Below are positions 47,101-59,398 of a stretch of 64,000 nt of DNA, piece by piece. The stretch covers positions 44,639 through 108,638 of the forward strand of contig NZ_VCNJ01000004.1 of assembly GCF_005938625.1 (NCBI RefSeq), in the 5' to 3' direction. The notes below the pieces were generated by a model. The model saw only the letters and a list, made by a program, of their open reading frames with translations, searched no databases and had not been told where the DNA came from. The DNA is from Pseudomonas fluorescens (GTDB lineage Bacteria; Pseudomonadota; Gammaproteobacteria; Pseudomonadales; Pseudomonadaceae). The first letter of the stretch is position 1; every line of letters starts with the position of its first letter. A program made the position numbers and the translations under genes.

Positions 47101-48953
47101 TTGTGCCGAACCATCGGCTGATAAGCGTCGGGACGGGTCGGGTGTTCAATACGGTATTGGCCAGGAACCGGACTTTCACTGACGGCAAAATGAGTGTTCT
47201 CAAGTGGCAGCAGTTGCTTGCCTTGATGTGGGTGCAGGCCCAGTTCGTTGGGTGTCGAACTCGCATCGGGGGCTGCCGGATGTTCGTAGCGAGCGAGATC
47301 AGGATCCCAGTAGCGGGTCTTGCCATTGACCAGTTGCACCGGTTTGAAACGGTCGATGAAGGCGACGACCTCTTTGGGCAAGACCTTGCGAAACTCAGCG
47401 GCACCAATCGCCCCTCCCATGCCGAAGATGCCCAGCTGGATCAGCGACTCCAAAGTGCCCATGAGGTGCCCGAAAGCTTCAGTGGCGCGACCTTGTCCCC
47501 ACTCGACAATGCCTTCAAAGGCTTCATCGAGCATTTGATACGCCATGTACGCCATCATCGCCTCACCGAGTACCGGCACGAACGGCGCGACAATCAGCGC
47601 GGCGGTCTGCACGATGCTCGAGAGGATGTTGCTCACCGAGTCCCAAAAGGCCCAGCGCGCTTTTTGATCTACCACGGCGGTGGGCACGGCGATTATTCGG
47701 GCGTCGTTGAAGATCTTGTTCAGTTTCGCTTGATAGAGGTGTTGCCACAGATCGCCATTGAACGCTGTCAGCGTGGTTTGCAGGTCCGGCCGCACGACGG
47801 GCGTTTCGCGCCACGCCGGCAGCGAACTGCCGGGCTCGGCTGGATGCCATGTGATCTGGCTCAGGCGGCTGTTGAGGGTGCTGAAGAAAAAGCCTCGATG
47901 TTCATGGTTCACGAATCGGCTGAAAAACGCTTGGTAGTCTTTCGAGCGCAACTGGCGGGTCAGTTCGGCGATCAGGTCATAGGTCGAGGCATATTCCTTG
48001 AAGGGATGCTCGGGGTCATCCGGGACGTAAGCCACCACCCGTGCAGGGTTTCGCGATACATACAGGTCGGGGGCAAACACGACGATGCCGGTGAGCGGCG
48101 CGCACAGCATCCCCATGTCATGGCGCAACACGGGTGCGCCGCTGACATACAGGCCCTTCATGCCGTCGAGCACGGCGTCGATCAGGCGAAAATAACTTTC
48201 CGACACATCGCGGTTCATCCGCGCCCATTGCAGGGCGGCTTTCATTGCGGCTTTCTGGCTGTCGTCGATTTTGCTGCGCAGTACGGTGGCAACCATCGGA
48301 TCGGTATAACCGAGGTTGTCTTCGAGATGGGTTTTGTATTGCGCGCCGATATCCAGCTTTCGACACAACCTGGTGAAAGCGGCAATGCTCAGTTTGGCCT
48401 TGATCGCCGGCAGGGTGGTGAACTGGCCGGTGGCGGAGGGGCGGGTGACGAAGGTCGAGTCAGCTTCGAAGGCATCGTCACGGGTTTCCGCTTCCTCGAA
48501 GTTGTGCAGCGCGGCCTCCAGTAACGAGACGGTCCAGGCGCGCGTGCCGGTGCGGATCGGAAACCAGGGTGTGGTCGCGGGGATGTACAGGCGCACAAAG
48601 GTGTTGCGCACATCCAGATCCAGGCTGAAGTTTTTTTTCAGTTGTTCTTTGAGCAAGGGCTCGGCAAAGGCGCTGGCGTCCTGCAGGTGTTCCAGGCTCT
48701 GGTCGACCTTGCTTTGCGCGGCCCAGTGGTCGGCGTTGAGGGTCTCCATCTGTTGATGGTGTTCGGCAGGTGCCGATTGCAGCGAAGCGGACAGACGGGG
48801 CAGGCTGTTCTGGAATACCTGACGGCGGGTCGGTGTCGCGTTGCCGAGCCATTCGGGAACGACGTTTTTCAGTGGCAGGTAATGATCGTCTTGATGCTGC
48901 GCGTCGCTGGCGACGGTCGAGGTCGTCGCAGGGTGTTGCTGAGTCAGGTGCAT
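41148..48953 (-). CDS. giant toxin-like protein with five tandem leucine-rich-repeat modules
   Basis: 2601 residues from ATG 48953 (AAGGA seven bases before). The N-terminal region (1-430) resembles the dermonecrotic-toxin-like DUF6543 domain of Pseudomonas effectors. Hydrophobic helices follow (about 445-475 IVQTAALIVAPFVPVLGEAM; 500-525 LIQLGIFGMGGAIGAAEF), perhaps for membrane insertion. From about residue 1130 five LRR modules repeat. The element D-F-S-H-V-x-x-L starts near 1193, 1498, 1801, 2104 and 2399. Each module has a linker such as YRIPGTW/YHLPGTL and V-DPVTG. It ends after module five (RDMSFSD), without the C-x-D NEL ubiquitin-ligase domain usual in this family. No secretion signal or chaperone gene is seen. 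Confidence 0.78.
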   Translation of the reverse strand: MHLTQQHPATTSTVASDAQHQDDHYLPLKNVVPEWLGNATPTRRQVFQNSLPRLSASLQSAPAEHHQQMETLNADHWAAQSKVDQSLEHLQDASAFAEPLLKEQLKKNFSLDLDVRNTFVRLYIPATTPWFPIRTGTRAWTVSLLEAALHNFEEAETRDDAFEADSTFVTRPSATGQFTTLPAIKAKLSIAAFTRLCRKLDIGAQYKTHLEDNLGYTDPMVATVLRSKIDDSQKAAMKAALQWARMNRDVSESYFRLIDAVLDGMKGLYVSGAPVLRHDMGMLCAPLTGIVVFAPDLYVSRNPARVVAYVPDDPEHPFKEYASTYDLIAELTRQLRSKDYQAFFSRFVNHEHRGFFFSTLNSRLSQITWHPAEPGSSLPAWRETPVVRPDLQTTLTAFNGDLWQHLYQAKLNKIFNDARIIAVPTAVVDQKARWAFWDSVSNILSSIVQTAALIVAPFVPVLGEAMMAYMAYQMLDEAFEGIVEWGQGRATEAFGHLMGTLESLIQLGIFGMGGAIGAAEFRKVLPKEVVAFIDRFKPVQLVNGKTRYWDPDLARYEHPAAPDASSTPNELGLHPHQGKQLLPLENTHFAVSESPVPGQYRIEHPTRPDAYQPMVRHNGAGAWHTELEKPLEWDTDTALRRIGPAVEAFSPTEREKILRVSGVNEDTLRKMHVDQQTPPPLLADSIQRFKIDQQLQRLIDQLDSDVAEEFLRADPASQLQLLSQHGRWPSTERLRLVDQQGELIWQSSTDESLPLTELDQSSLIGGDLLKTLLGSLDEQQIKALLAEPFGGPTPSLDARSQTLRKQLARLAQRHRSSLFESHYLALQRIDDPLARPIVSHDSTLPASITRELLDTASGGELMQISNGELPPRQQTLMQLANQEVRVTRAYEGLELKAVNNPDSDSLALHSLKLLPGWSGDVRLEIRDGRYAGPLLDSIGREDAPTQKVLVRQKDGHYQPYDERGQELHSATDFYSGLLQALPDGERQSLNLQIGQGDALKAAIREQTLERNELRTVLFEAPIQQPAVDTLRLEGFGNQRPNPPRRIEDADFFEAGEFGAIGIENQDNLTTTGQRIIRPEERVQEIFRGMSAEEARNVVAAFQNDPAALNAELARRRDEYIKLSDDLRRWEIDVPANDPLSGAPLTYIERRAALQNRSLFRDALLRCWRRQTRGPAGYLLQMEQPILGDLPALEADFSHVAMLSINGSVNTGAVDVLMQRFPGVLYLDAQNLNLPNLPQSLTAMPNLRQLILRDCGITHSAANQAVLASLPHLSLLDLRGNALGTPPDISAMPSLRYLNLTKTGISTLPANLLDHPRLITGNFDGNQITEIPDAFFNLTSSLSDGFGFANNPLSAATLEKVKNFHNHTGKHFGVRPEPAVVLRTTTLFPALDADQASELLYRIPGTWVEGRAQLTNWEAEFTTLQTELDEWVNRIPALDPVFRRPLTLDEQTLERTARDTFRQRLEGFWRSRSVSVRESDMTATLEFMGDFPVLSANFDHVSRLTLTGNKNITATLPFIQRFQNLTTLELHAFDLEPVALSEISLPRLSALELNDCGVILTAENQAALVSLNNLHTLDLSKNPLGTFPDLNLLPELTYLDLSNCGLNVAPEGLASHPNLRTAIISGNRISEIPDAVFELSANQSDNFDFSDNPLSTATRNKVKTYYRRTGLDFDVRAEDGDIALMRQLFPSLDEQEASDVFYDLPGTLANGRTQLVQWRAEINQMTTDLTLWAPQVPSIHPVTGEVLTAIELFDQYAARSEFGQQLERFWRHRYGESGMRADFLESDLRFFGDFPQLTTDFSHVLGVKLKGNAAIGAPGAFIDLFVNARELELQRFPLGEIPQTVTHLPRLTELSLRDCAVTLTPADQTTLATLQNLELLDLSHNPLAAIPDLQSHPAMRDILLSHTGITALPNGVSSHPSLKNALLNGNRITDLPEAFFDLDLDLADGLNLGGNPLSLPARERIKTYYVEHGRHFDVMPDVSDLASAQRLHPLMDVDDASHMIYHLPGTLQAGTAQLLRWETEISQMISDLSAWSERVPVRDPVTGEHWGALRRALEQSNRKQFSEQLEAFWRDRNPNKPELRLNTLDIHAPFEFTGELPTLTADFSHVIRLTMQGNPTLKASAGFLSCFNGLQVLEMRGFAQGRIPQTLAPTLETLTLSSCGIVLDTAGQAMLTAMTRLKALDMYNNPLGSAPDISALRALTTLDLTRTGISQIPAGVGQLPRLRYALLSENAIVDLPQDMTGFAGNGVDLRANPLSAAARNRIKAEYQITFRTLGIMADEADIALTQALYPRISTADANHLIYSLPGTLAEGHLELLRRQNDLTTLLGELDVWAKEVPRDPVTGAPLQGEALRQENAKRTWFNDGIERSLREAPQSYSSTGLTCDLSFIGELPPLSGRFEQISKLTLTSTAPLHPRVDRLLELFPKLESLDIRAYQLNEIPPAVFNMSKLTDLELPYCKLVLNAQTVSALARMETLQRLDLSHNPLGLTPNLRNLQMCYSVHLENTGLSDIPPGLFDMPRLGYADLSANAITELPDPLPSPADGKGATYDFSHNPLSPQSQQRLTIYNAANETRLREERERSASLSKALDDFRDMSFSD

Positions 48954-49112
48954 GGGCCAATCCTTGGCGTTGAGAAGAACGCGTAGCAAATCAGGAAGTG
49001 GCCAGCCTCGTGCGGTACATATTTATATCTTGGTCGCGGGGTTGAGTTGGTATTCTCAGCAGCCTGCCGCAAATCGGTGGCACCCGGTAAACTGCGCCTT
49101 TGCGACGCTATT

Positions 49113-50478
<1,366 letters not shown>

Positions 50479-50541
50479 TAGACCCTTCGGCGCCTGGAGT
50501 TTTCAGGCGTCGACCAAAATTTTATGCCGGACCCGATCAAC

Positions 50542-50630
50542 TGTAGGAGTGAGCCTGCTCGCGATTGCGGTATGTCAGTCGACTCATTGGTTTCTGACAA
50601 ACCGCAATCGCGAGCAGGCTCACTCCTACA
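50542..50630. repeat. REP-C inverted repeat
   Basis: TGTAGGAGTGAGCCTGCTCG, then CGATTGCGGT, is mirrored by ACCGCAATCG and CGAGCAGGCTCACTCCTACA. The palindrome is almost perfect with a centre of about 29 bases. It lies between aruC and aruF. Confidence 0.9.
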
Positions 50631-50692
50631 TTGATCTCCATGTAGGCCCGGTTATTTCTTCTGTGGATTGATAAGAGAAAAGGAGTGACACC

Positions 50693-51712
50693 ATGCTGGT
50701 GATGCGCCCCGCGCAAATGGCTGATCTGGGCGAGGTACAGCGTCTGGCTGCGGACAGTCCGATTGGTGTCACTTCCTTGCCGGATGACGTGGAACGTCTG
50801 AGCGACAAGATCGCCGCGAGCGAAGCCTCGTTTGCCGCCGAAGTGAGCTTCAACGGCGAAGAGAGTTACTTCTTCGTTCTCGAAGATTCGACTACCGGCA
50901 AGCTGGTCGGCTGCTCGGCAATTGTCGCCTCGGCGGGTTACTCGGAACCGTTCTACAGCTTCCGCAACGAGACCTTTGTGCATGCTTCGCGCGAGCTGAA
51001 GATCCACAACAAGATCCACGTGCTCTCGCAGTGCCACGACCTGACCGGCAACAGCTTGCTGACCAGTTTTTACGTGCAGCGTGAGTTGGTCGGTTCGCCG
51101 TGGTCGGAACTCAATTCCCGTGGTCGTCTGTTGTTCGTCGCCAGCCATCCGGAGCGTTTCGCTGATTCGGTAGTGACCGAGATCGTTGGTTACAGCGATG
51201 AGAACGGCGACTCGCCATTCTGGGATGCGATCGGTCGTAACTTCTTCGACCTCAACTACGCCGAAGCCGAGCGTCTGTGCGGGCTGAAAAGCCGTACGTT
51301 CCTCGCCGAGTTGATGCCGCACTACCCGATCTACGTACCGCTGCTGCCGGACTCCGCCCAAGAGGCGATGGGCCAGGTGCACCCGCGTGCGCAGATCACC
51401 TTCGACATCCTGATGCGCGAAGGCTTCGAGACCGATCATTACATCGACATTTTCGACGGCGGCCCGACCCTGCATGCGCGTGTTTCGGGGATCCGTTCGA
51501 TCGCCCAGAGCCGTGTGGTGCCGGTGAAAATCGGCGAGCCGGTGAAAGGTGCCGGGCGCCAGTATCTGGTGGCCAACGCGCAGTTGCAGGATTACCGCGC
51601 GGTGCTGCTGGAGCTGGATTACGCGCCGGGCAAACCGGTGACTCTGGATCTGGAAGCGGCCGAAGCCCTGGGCGTCGGTGAAGGTGCCAGCGTGCGCCTG
51701 GTGGCGGTTTAA
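50693..51712 (+). CDS. aruF: arginine/ornithine N-succinyltransferase alpha subunit
   Basis: 339 residues, AAGGAG ribosome site. AstA/AruF family: MLVMRPAQMADLGEVQRLA, ALSRE-type DLTGNSLLTSFYV, LLFVASHPERFADSVVTEI and GQVHPRAQITFDILMREGF. It pairs with AruG to succinylate the alpha-amino group of arginine or ornithine, the first step of the pathway. Confidence 0.95.
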   Translation: MLVMRPAQMADLGEVQRLAADSPIGVTSLPDDVERLSDKIAASEASFAAEVSFNGEESYFFVLEDSTTGKLVGCSAIVASAGYSEPFYSFRNETFVHASRELKIHNKIHVLSQCHDLTGNSLLTSFYVQRELVGSPWSELNSRGRLLFVASHPERFADSVVTEIVGYSDENGDSPFWDAIGRNFFDLNYAEAERLCGLKSRTFLAELMPHYPIYVPLLPDSAQEAMGQVHPRAQITFDILMREGFETDHYIDIFDGGPTLHARVSGIRSIAQSRVVPVKIGEPVKGAGRQYLVANAQLQDYRAVLLELDYAPGKPVTLDLEAAEALGVGEGASVRLVAV

Positions 51713-51763
51713 CGCCTTAGCGAGTTTCACGGGTGGCGAAGGCGGCCCGTTTGAGGAGATAGC

Positions 51764-54255
<2,492 letters not shown>

Positions 54256-54262
54256 TGCCCCT

Positions 54263-54328
54263 CCGCGAGCAAGCTCGCTCCCACATTGGAATGCATTTCC
54301 CTGTGGGAGCGAGCTTGCTCGCGAAGGC
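54263..54328. repeat. REP-B inverted repeat (copy 4)
   Basis: CCGCGAGCAAGCTCGCTCCC and GTGGGAGCGAGCTTGCTCGC arms with a 20-base centre. It lies between aruD and aruB, inside the aru cluster. Confidence 0.9.
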
Positions 54329-54394
54329 TGCGCCTCGGTCGTACTGAATTGTTACCTGAAGCCTATAACAACAGATTCTCGTGGAGCCTCGCTG

Positions 54395-55741
54395 ATGAAA
54401 TCCTATGAAGTCAATTTTGACGGTCTAGTGGGGCCGACCCATAACTACGGTGGTCTGTCCTACGGCAACGTTGCCTCGCAGAGCAACAGCCAGCAATCCT
54501 CGAACCCGAAGGAAGCGGCGCTGCAAGGCCTGGCGAAGATGAAAGCGCTGATGGAAATGGGCTTTCAGCAAGGTGTGCTGGCACCGCAGGAACGTCCGGA
54601 CGTGGCCGCTTTGCGCCGTCTGGGTTTCAGCGGCACCGACGCGCAAGTGATCGAGCGCGCCGCCAAAGAAGCCATGCCGCTGCTGGTCGCCAGTTGCTCG
54701 GCGTCGAGCATGTGGGTGGCCAACGCCGCGACGGTCAGCCCGAGTGCCGATACCGCTGATGGCCGCGTGCACTTCACCGCCGCCAACCTCAACTGCAAAT
54801 ATCACCGCAGCATCGAGCACCCGACCACCAGTCGCGTGCTCGGCGCGATGTTCGCCAATCAGCAACACTTCGCCCATCACGCCGCGTTGCCGGCAGTGGC
54901 ACAGTTCGGCGATGAAGGCGCGGCCAACCACACACGTTTCTGCCGTGACTATGGCGAGGCGGGCGTCGAGTTTTTCGTGTTCGGCCGCAGTGCGTTCGAC
55001 AACCGTTTCCCGGCGCCTCAGAAATATCCTGCCCGCCAGACCCTCGAAGCCTCGCAAGCGGTTGCGCGTCTGCACGGTCTGCGTGATGAAGGCGTGGTCT
55101 ACGCCCAGCAGAACCCTAACGTGATCGATCAGGGCGTGTTCCATAACGACGTAATCGCCGTGGGCAATGGCGAGGTGCTGTTCTATCACGAGGACGCGTT
55201 CCTCGACACCGAATCGATGCTGGCAGAGCTGCAAAGCAAACTCGCCAAAGCCGGCGGCAACTTCCAGTCCGTGTGTGTGCCTCGTTCGGCAGTCACCGTG
55301 GATGACGCGGTGCGCTCCTACCTGTTCAACAGCCAATTGCTGTCGCGTCCTGACGGTTCGATGCTGCTGATCGTGCCGCAAGAGTGCCAGGCCAACGAGC
55401 GCGTATGGGCATATCTGCAAAGTCTGACCAGCTCTGGCGGTCTGATCCGCGAAGTGAAAGTCTTCGATCTCAAGCAAAGCATGCAGAACGGCGGTGGCCC
55501 GGCGTGCCTGCGTCTTCGCGTCGCGCTTAACGAAACCGAACTGGCGGCGGTCAACCCAGGGGTTATCATGACGCCACCGTTGTACGGTTCGTTGACCGCA
55601 TGGGTTGAAAAGCACTACCGCGACCGCTTGAGCGAAACCGATCTGGCGGACCCGCAATTGCTGCTTGAATGCCGGACGGCACTGGATGAACTGACGCAAA
55701 TCCTTAAACTGGGCGCGGTTTATCCATTCCAGATCAATTGA
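54395..55741 (+). CDS. aruB: N-succinylarginine dihydrolase
   Basis: 448 residues (astB homologue). It starts [22 protein letters not shown], with [20 protein letters not shown] and the C-terminal catalytic Cys in [11 protein letters not shown]. Amidinotransferase superfamily. It releases two NH3 and CO2 from succinylarginine to give succinylornithine, the second step. Confidence 0.95.
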   Translation: MKSYEVNFDGLVGPTHNYGGLSYGNVASQSNSQQSSNPKEAALQGLAKMKALMEMGFQQGVLAPQERPDVAALRRLGFSGTDAQVIERAAKEAMPLLVASCSASSMWVANAATVSPSADTADGRVHFTAANLNCKYHRSIEHPTTSRVLGAMFANQQHFAHHAALPAVAQFGDEGAANHTRFCRDYGEAGVEFFVFGRSAFDNRFPAPQKYPARQTLEASQAVARLHGLRDEGVVYAQQNPNVIDQGVFHNDVIAVGNGEVLFYHEDAFLDTESMLAELQSKLAKAGGNFQSVCVPRSAVTVDDAVRSYLFNSQLLSRPDGSMLLIVPQECQANERVWAYLQSLTSSGGLIREVKVFDLKQSMQNGGGPACLRLRVALNETELAAVNPGVIMTPPLYGSLTAWVEKHYRDRLSETDLADPQLLLECRTALDELTQILKLGAVYPFQIN

Positions 55742-55798
55742 TGGCCGGCGCGTTGCCTGAACGCGGCGCGCGGCTTGTCTCACCAAGAGAGTAAAAAC

Positions 55799-56089
55799 AT
55801 GAGCGATTCCCTGCAGCTGATCCTTGAAGACACCGACGGCACGCAACTGGAGACCTCCTGCACCCGCGTCGCGGTCATGTGGCAAGGCAAAGAGCTGTGG
55901 ATCCAGCAGGACGGCCGTGGCCAGCTGCTGATCGGCGTGGACGTTGAAGAAGGTGACGCCGAGTACGCCAACCTGCTGCTGCGCCCATTGGCGACTAATC
56001 TGGTAAGTCTGCAACTGGAAATGGAACCGGCTGACGTCGGCGACGACGAAGACCACGTGCACGGCCCGGATTGCAACCACGACCACTAA
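55799..56089 (+). CDS. small His/Asp-rich protein of the aru cluster (PA0900-like)
   Basis: 96 residues from ATG 55799, acidic, beta-rich (AVMWQGKELWIQQDGRGQLLIGV), with a metal-binding-looking tail DDEDHVHGPDCNHDH. It sits between aruB and aruE, 13 bp before the latter, as its counterpart does in P. aeruginosa. The tail could bind zinc or nickel. The role in arginine catabolism is not known. I do not see support for the topoisomerase label sometimes attached to it. Confidence 0.8.
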   Translation: MSDSLQLILEDTDGTQLETSCTRVAVMWQGKELWIQQDGRGQLLIGVDVEEGDAEYANLLLRPLATNLVSLQLEMEPADVGDDEDHVHGPDCNHDH

Positions 56090-56101
56090 GGAAACCGCTC
56101 T

Positions 56102-57112
56102 ATGCTCGCCCTCGGCAAACTGCTTGAACTGACCCTCGCCGGCCGCGAACCGGCGGAGAAGACTCAACTGACTGTCGAAGGCGTGCGTATGCGCTGGTTG
56201 AGCGAAGGTGCGCTGGAAGTCCGGCCGCCGGAAGCACGCGACAATGGCCTGGACCTGCTGCTCTCGGCAGGCATCCACGGCAACGAAACGGCACCGATCG
56301 AGTTGCTTGATCGGTTGCTGCACGACATCGCTCGCGGCGATCTGAAGCCGCGCGCACGCATTCTGTTCCTGTTCGGCAACCCGGAAGCGATTCGCAAAGG
56401 CGAGCGTTTCGTCGAGCAGGACGTCAATCGGCTGTTCAACGGCCGTCATGAACAAAGCAGTGGCTCAGAAGCGCTGCGTGCCTGTGAGCTGGAGCGTTTG
56501 GCGGCAAGCTTTTTCAGCAAGCCGGATCGCCAGCGCCTGCATTACGACCTGCACACCGCTATTCGCGGTTCGAAGATCGAGCAGTTTGCCTTGTATCCGT
56601 GGAAGGAAGGTCGTCAGCATTCACGCCTTGAGCTGGCGCGCCTGCGCGCTGCCGGGATGGAAGCGGTGCTGTTGCAGAACAAGCCGTCGATCGTGTTCAG
56701 CTCTTATACCTACGACAAACTCGCTGCCGAGTCCTTCACGCTGGAACTGGGCAAGGCGCGGCCATTCGGGCAGAACGACGGAGTTAACGTCTCGCTGCTG
56801 GAAACCCGTTTGAAGCAGATCATTGAAGGCACCGAGCCGGAAATGGCTGAAGCGCAGCTGGACGGTTTGCAGCTGTTCAGCGTCGCCCGGGAAATCATCA
56901 AGCACAGCGATGCGTTCCGCTTGAACCTGCCGCAGGACATCGAGAACTTTTCCGAGTTGGAAGTGGGTTATGTGCTGGCCGAAGATCTGGCCAATACCCG
57001 CTGGATCATCGAGGAAGAGGGCGCACGGATCATTTTCCCCAATCCCAAGGTCAAGAACGGCTTGCGCGCAGGCATCCTGATTGTCCCGACCACCGATGAA
57101 AACCTCGCCTGA
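56102..57112 (+). CDS. aruE: succinylglutamate desuccinylase
   Basis: 336 residues (astE homologue). Zinc hydrolase motifs [14 protein letters not shown] (H-x-x-E), [24 protein letters not shown] and [10 protein letters not shown]. It removes succinate from N-succinylglutamate, giving glutamate, the last step. It shares the fold with AotO. Confidence 0.95.
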   Translation: MLALGKLLELTLAGREPAEKTQLTVEGVRMRWLSEGALEVRPPEARDNGLDLLLSAGIHGNETAPIELLDRLLHDIARGDLKPRARILFLFGNPEAIRKGERFVEQDVNRLFNGRHEQSSGSEALRACELERLAASFFSKPDRQRLHYDLHTAIRGSKIEQFALYPWKEGRQHSRLELARLRAAGMEAVLLQNKPSIVFSSYTYDKLAAESFTLELGKARPFGQNDGVNVSLLETRLKQIIEGTEPEMAEAQLDGLQLFSVAREIIKHSDAFRLNLPQDIENFSELEVGYVLAEDLANTRWIIEEEGARIIFPNPKVKNGLRAGILIVPTTDENLA

Positions 57113-57140
57113 CCCAATTTCCGGTCTGACATATAACCCT

Positions 57141-57230
57141 CTGGGAGCGAGCTTGCTCGCGAATGCAATCTGGCATTCAACATTTGAGTTGGCTGTCAGT
57201 CCGCTTTCGCGAGCAAGCTCGCTCCCACAG
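57141..57230. repeat. REP-B inverted repeat (copy 5, inverted orientation)
   Basis: CTGGGAGCGAGCTTGCTCGC comes first and GCGAGCAAGCTCGCTCCCAC second, so the two arms are swapped relative to the other copies. It lies between aruE and ribH2. Confidence 0.88.
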
Positions 57231-57266
57231 GGGAATGAGTGAGACCACAGATCTCACTCATCGTGT

Positions 57267-57776
57267 TTAAACGGCTACAGCATGCGGCTCGGTGCGGCGC
57301 AGAGCGCGAACCTTGCGCAGCGTATCCGCGCAAGTCCGCGCCGCTTCTTGACCCTTGTGCACAAAGTGCTCGAAGAAGAACTTCTGATGCTCGTCGCCAG
57401 CATGGAAGTGATGCGGCGTCAGCGACACCGAGAACACCGGCACTTCAGTTTCCAGTTGCACTTGCATCAAGCCGCTGACCACCGACTGGGCGACGAACTC
57501 GTGACGGTAGATGCCGCCGTCGACAACCAGGGCTGCGGCGACGATGCCGGCATAACGACCAGTCTTGGCCAGCAACTTGGCGTGCAGGGGCATTTCAAAG
57601 GCGCCGCCGACTTCGAAGATGTCGATGTCCGATTCCTGATAACCCAAGGCAATCATTTCGGCGACGAAGCCTTTACGGCTCTGGTCGACGATTTCCTTGT
57701 GCCAGCAGGCCTGGATGAACGCGACGCGCTCGCCATGAGGGTGTTTGTTTTTGCTGTCGATAGCGGTGGGTTGCAT
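57267..57776 (-). CDS. 6,7-dimethyl-8-ribityllumazine synthase, type II
   Basis: 169 residues, RibH2-like. Motifs FIQACWHKEIVDQSRKGF, FEVGGAFEMPLHAKLLA and GGIYRHEFVAQSVVSGLM with the catalytic His, plus SVSLTPHHFHAGDEHQKFF, a type II variant of the otherwise LTTEN-type loop. It condenses the aminouracil and butanone phosphate precursors to the riboflavin precursor. A full FMN riboswitch precedes it by about 105 bp. Confidence 0.9.
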   Translation of the reverse strand: MQPTAIDSKNKHPHGERVAFIQACWHKEIVDQSRKGFVAEMIALGYQESDIDIFEVGGAFEMPLHAKLLAKTGRYAGIVAAALVVDGGIYRHEFVAQSVVSGLMQVQLETEVPVFSVSLTPHHFHAGDEHQKFFFEHFVHKGQEAARTCADTLRKVRALRRTEPHAVAV

Positions 57777-57880
57777 GTTCTGACTCCTGTTTGTGTGAAA
57801 AACAGGGCGTTATGAATCGAAAGGGATTCAAGGGTGCGCACACGCACAACATCGCGCGGACGGCCCTTTGGCGTTAATCC

Positions 57881-58046
57881 CGTTCTCTCTTCATCCGGAC
57901 TATGACCGTCGGCCCCGGAATCACACCGGGTCTGCTGACCTTGCCGCTGATCACAACCCAAGCCGTGTCAGTCGCCAAGCGCTCGCGGGCTATGCGCATT
58001 GCGCGCAATTACCGCCGGTGGGGAATTGCACCCCGCCCTGAGAACG
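57881..58046 (-). promoter_or_regulatory. FMN riboswitch (RFN element)
   Basis: On the minus strand it opens CGTTCTCAGGGCGGGGTGCA, has ATTCCCCACCGGCGGTAAT, then GCAAGGTCAGCAGACCCGGT and GTGATTCCGGGGCCGACGGT, and closes GGATGAAGAGAGAACG. These are the conserved junction and paired segments of the FMN aptamer in order, with an extended P2-P3 arm common in pseudomonads. It should reduce ribH2 expression when FMN is abundant. The rest of the gap 57777-58247 shows nothing else. Confidence 0.95.
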
Positions 58047-58247
58047 TTTTTGCCGCCCTTTCTCGGGCGGCGCAGCGTTTTTAACACAGATTGTGTGTCT
58101 GTGCATTGCGCCTTTCTGATGATTGTCATCGAAATTTTTGCAGCCTCGAAACGACTTTTCCTTGCGCAAGGGTTGATTAATCCACGCGATGACCGCAGTA
58201 ATTCCACTTCGTAAAGGGATTTCCCCTGCTGATTAGAGGCCAGGTTC

Positions 58248-59252
58248 ATGAGCGTTATCGATCTTCGCAGCGACACCGTCACCCAACCGACTCCCGCCAT
58301 GCTCGACGCGATGACCGCGGCGGACACCGGTGATGACGTGTACGGCGAAGATCCGACGGTGAATCGTCTGGAAGCGGAGTTGGCTAAACGTTTGGGCTTC
58401 GCCGCAGCGTTGTTCGTGCCGACCGGCACCATGAGCAACTTGCTGGGGTTGATGGCGCACTGTGAGCGCGGCGACGAGTACATCGTTGGTCAGCAGGCGC
58501 ACACCTACAAGTACGAGGGCGGTGGCGCGGCGGTGCTCGGTTCGATCCAGCCACAGCCGCTGGAAGTGCAGGCTGACGGTTCGCTGGATCTGGATCAGGT
58601 CGCGGCAGCGATCAAACCTGACGACTTCCATTTCGCCCGCACCCGCTTGCTGGCGCTGGAAAACACCATGCAAGGCAAAGTGTTGCCGCTGGAATATCTG
58701 GCTCGGGCCCGCCAATTCACTCAAGACCACGGTCTCCAGTTGCACCTCGACGGCGCGCGTCTTTATAACGCGGCGGTCAAGCTGGGTGTCGATGCGCGGG
58801 AAATCACCCAATATTTCGATTCGGTGTCGGTGTGCCTTTCCAAAGGCCTCGGCGCGCCGGTGGGTTCGGTGCTATGCGGCGCTGAGCAGTTGATCGGCAA
58901 GGCTCGCCGTCTGCGCAAAATGGTCGGCGGCGGCATGCGTCAGGCCGGACTGCTGGCAGCAGCGGGGCTGTACGCGCTGGATCACAACGTCGAGCGTCTG
59001 GCGGATGACCACGCCAACGCGCAGTTTTTGGCCGACGGTCTGCGTGAAGCAGGTTTCATCGTCGAACCCGTGCAAACCAACATGGTTTATGTGCAAATGG
59101 GCGACAAAGCCGAAGCAATCAAGGCGTTTGCTGCCGAACGCGGGATCAAGTTGAGCGCCGCCGCGCGCCTGCGCATGGTTACGCACATGGACGTCAATCG
59201 CTCGCAAATCGAGCATGTGATCGCGACATTCGTCGACTTTTCGCGCAAGTGA
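58248..59252 (+). CDS. ltaE: low-specificity L-threonine aldolase
   Basis: 334 residues. It starts [22 protein letters not shown], has [25 protein letters not shown] and the PLP lysine in [18 protein letters not shown]. Fold-type I enzyme cleaving L-threonine (and allo-threonine) to glycine and acetaldehyde. Monocistronic. An alternative specificity for other beta-hydroxy amino acids cannot be excluded. Confidence 0.92.
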   Translation: MSVIDLRSDTVTQPTPAMLDAMTAADTGDDVYGEDPTVNRLEAELAKRLGFAAALFVPTGTMSNLLGLMAHCERGDEYIVGQQAHTYKYEGGGAAVLGSIQPQPLEVQADGSLDLDQVAAAIKPDDFHFARTRLLALENTMQGKVLPLEYLARARQFTQDHGLQLHLDGARLYNAAVKLGVDAREITQYFDSVSVCLSKGLGAPVGSVLCGAEQLIGKARRLRKMVGGGMRQAGLLAAAGLYALDHNVERLADDHANAQFLADGLREAGFIVEPVQTNMVYVQMGDKAEAIKAFAAERGIKLSAAARLRMVTHMDVNRSQIEHVIATFVDFSRK

Positions 59253-59318
59253 CAGCGTTAGCCGTCCAATTGACCGTTTCTATCGTATAAACACGCTGTA
59301 CCCCGCGCGCAGGGCCGA

Positions 59319-59324
59319 TATAAT
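59319..59324 (+). promoter_or_regulatory. -10 element of the alaS promoter
   Basis: TATAAT within GGCCGATATAATGCGGCC, 75 bp before alaS. The -35 region is weak (CTGTAC near 59296). A separate TTGACC at 59270 is too far to serve this hexamer. Confidence 0.55.
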
Positions 59325-59398
59325 GCGGCCCTTTGCCGTCGCTTCGTCTGTTGACGTTTCGAACAGGCCTTTGGCCGCAGCCTCCGTGGAAGAACCTA

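Noticed and set aside
46227..48524. 765-codon open frame on the plus strand inside the giant LRR gene
   Set aside because: It is antisense to a gene with clear LRR and toxin-like domains. Its own translation is compositionally odd and matches no family.
54425..56455. 676-codon minus-strand frame opposite aruB-aruE
   Set aside because: Crosses three real genes; shadow.
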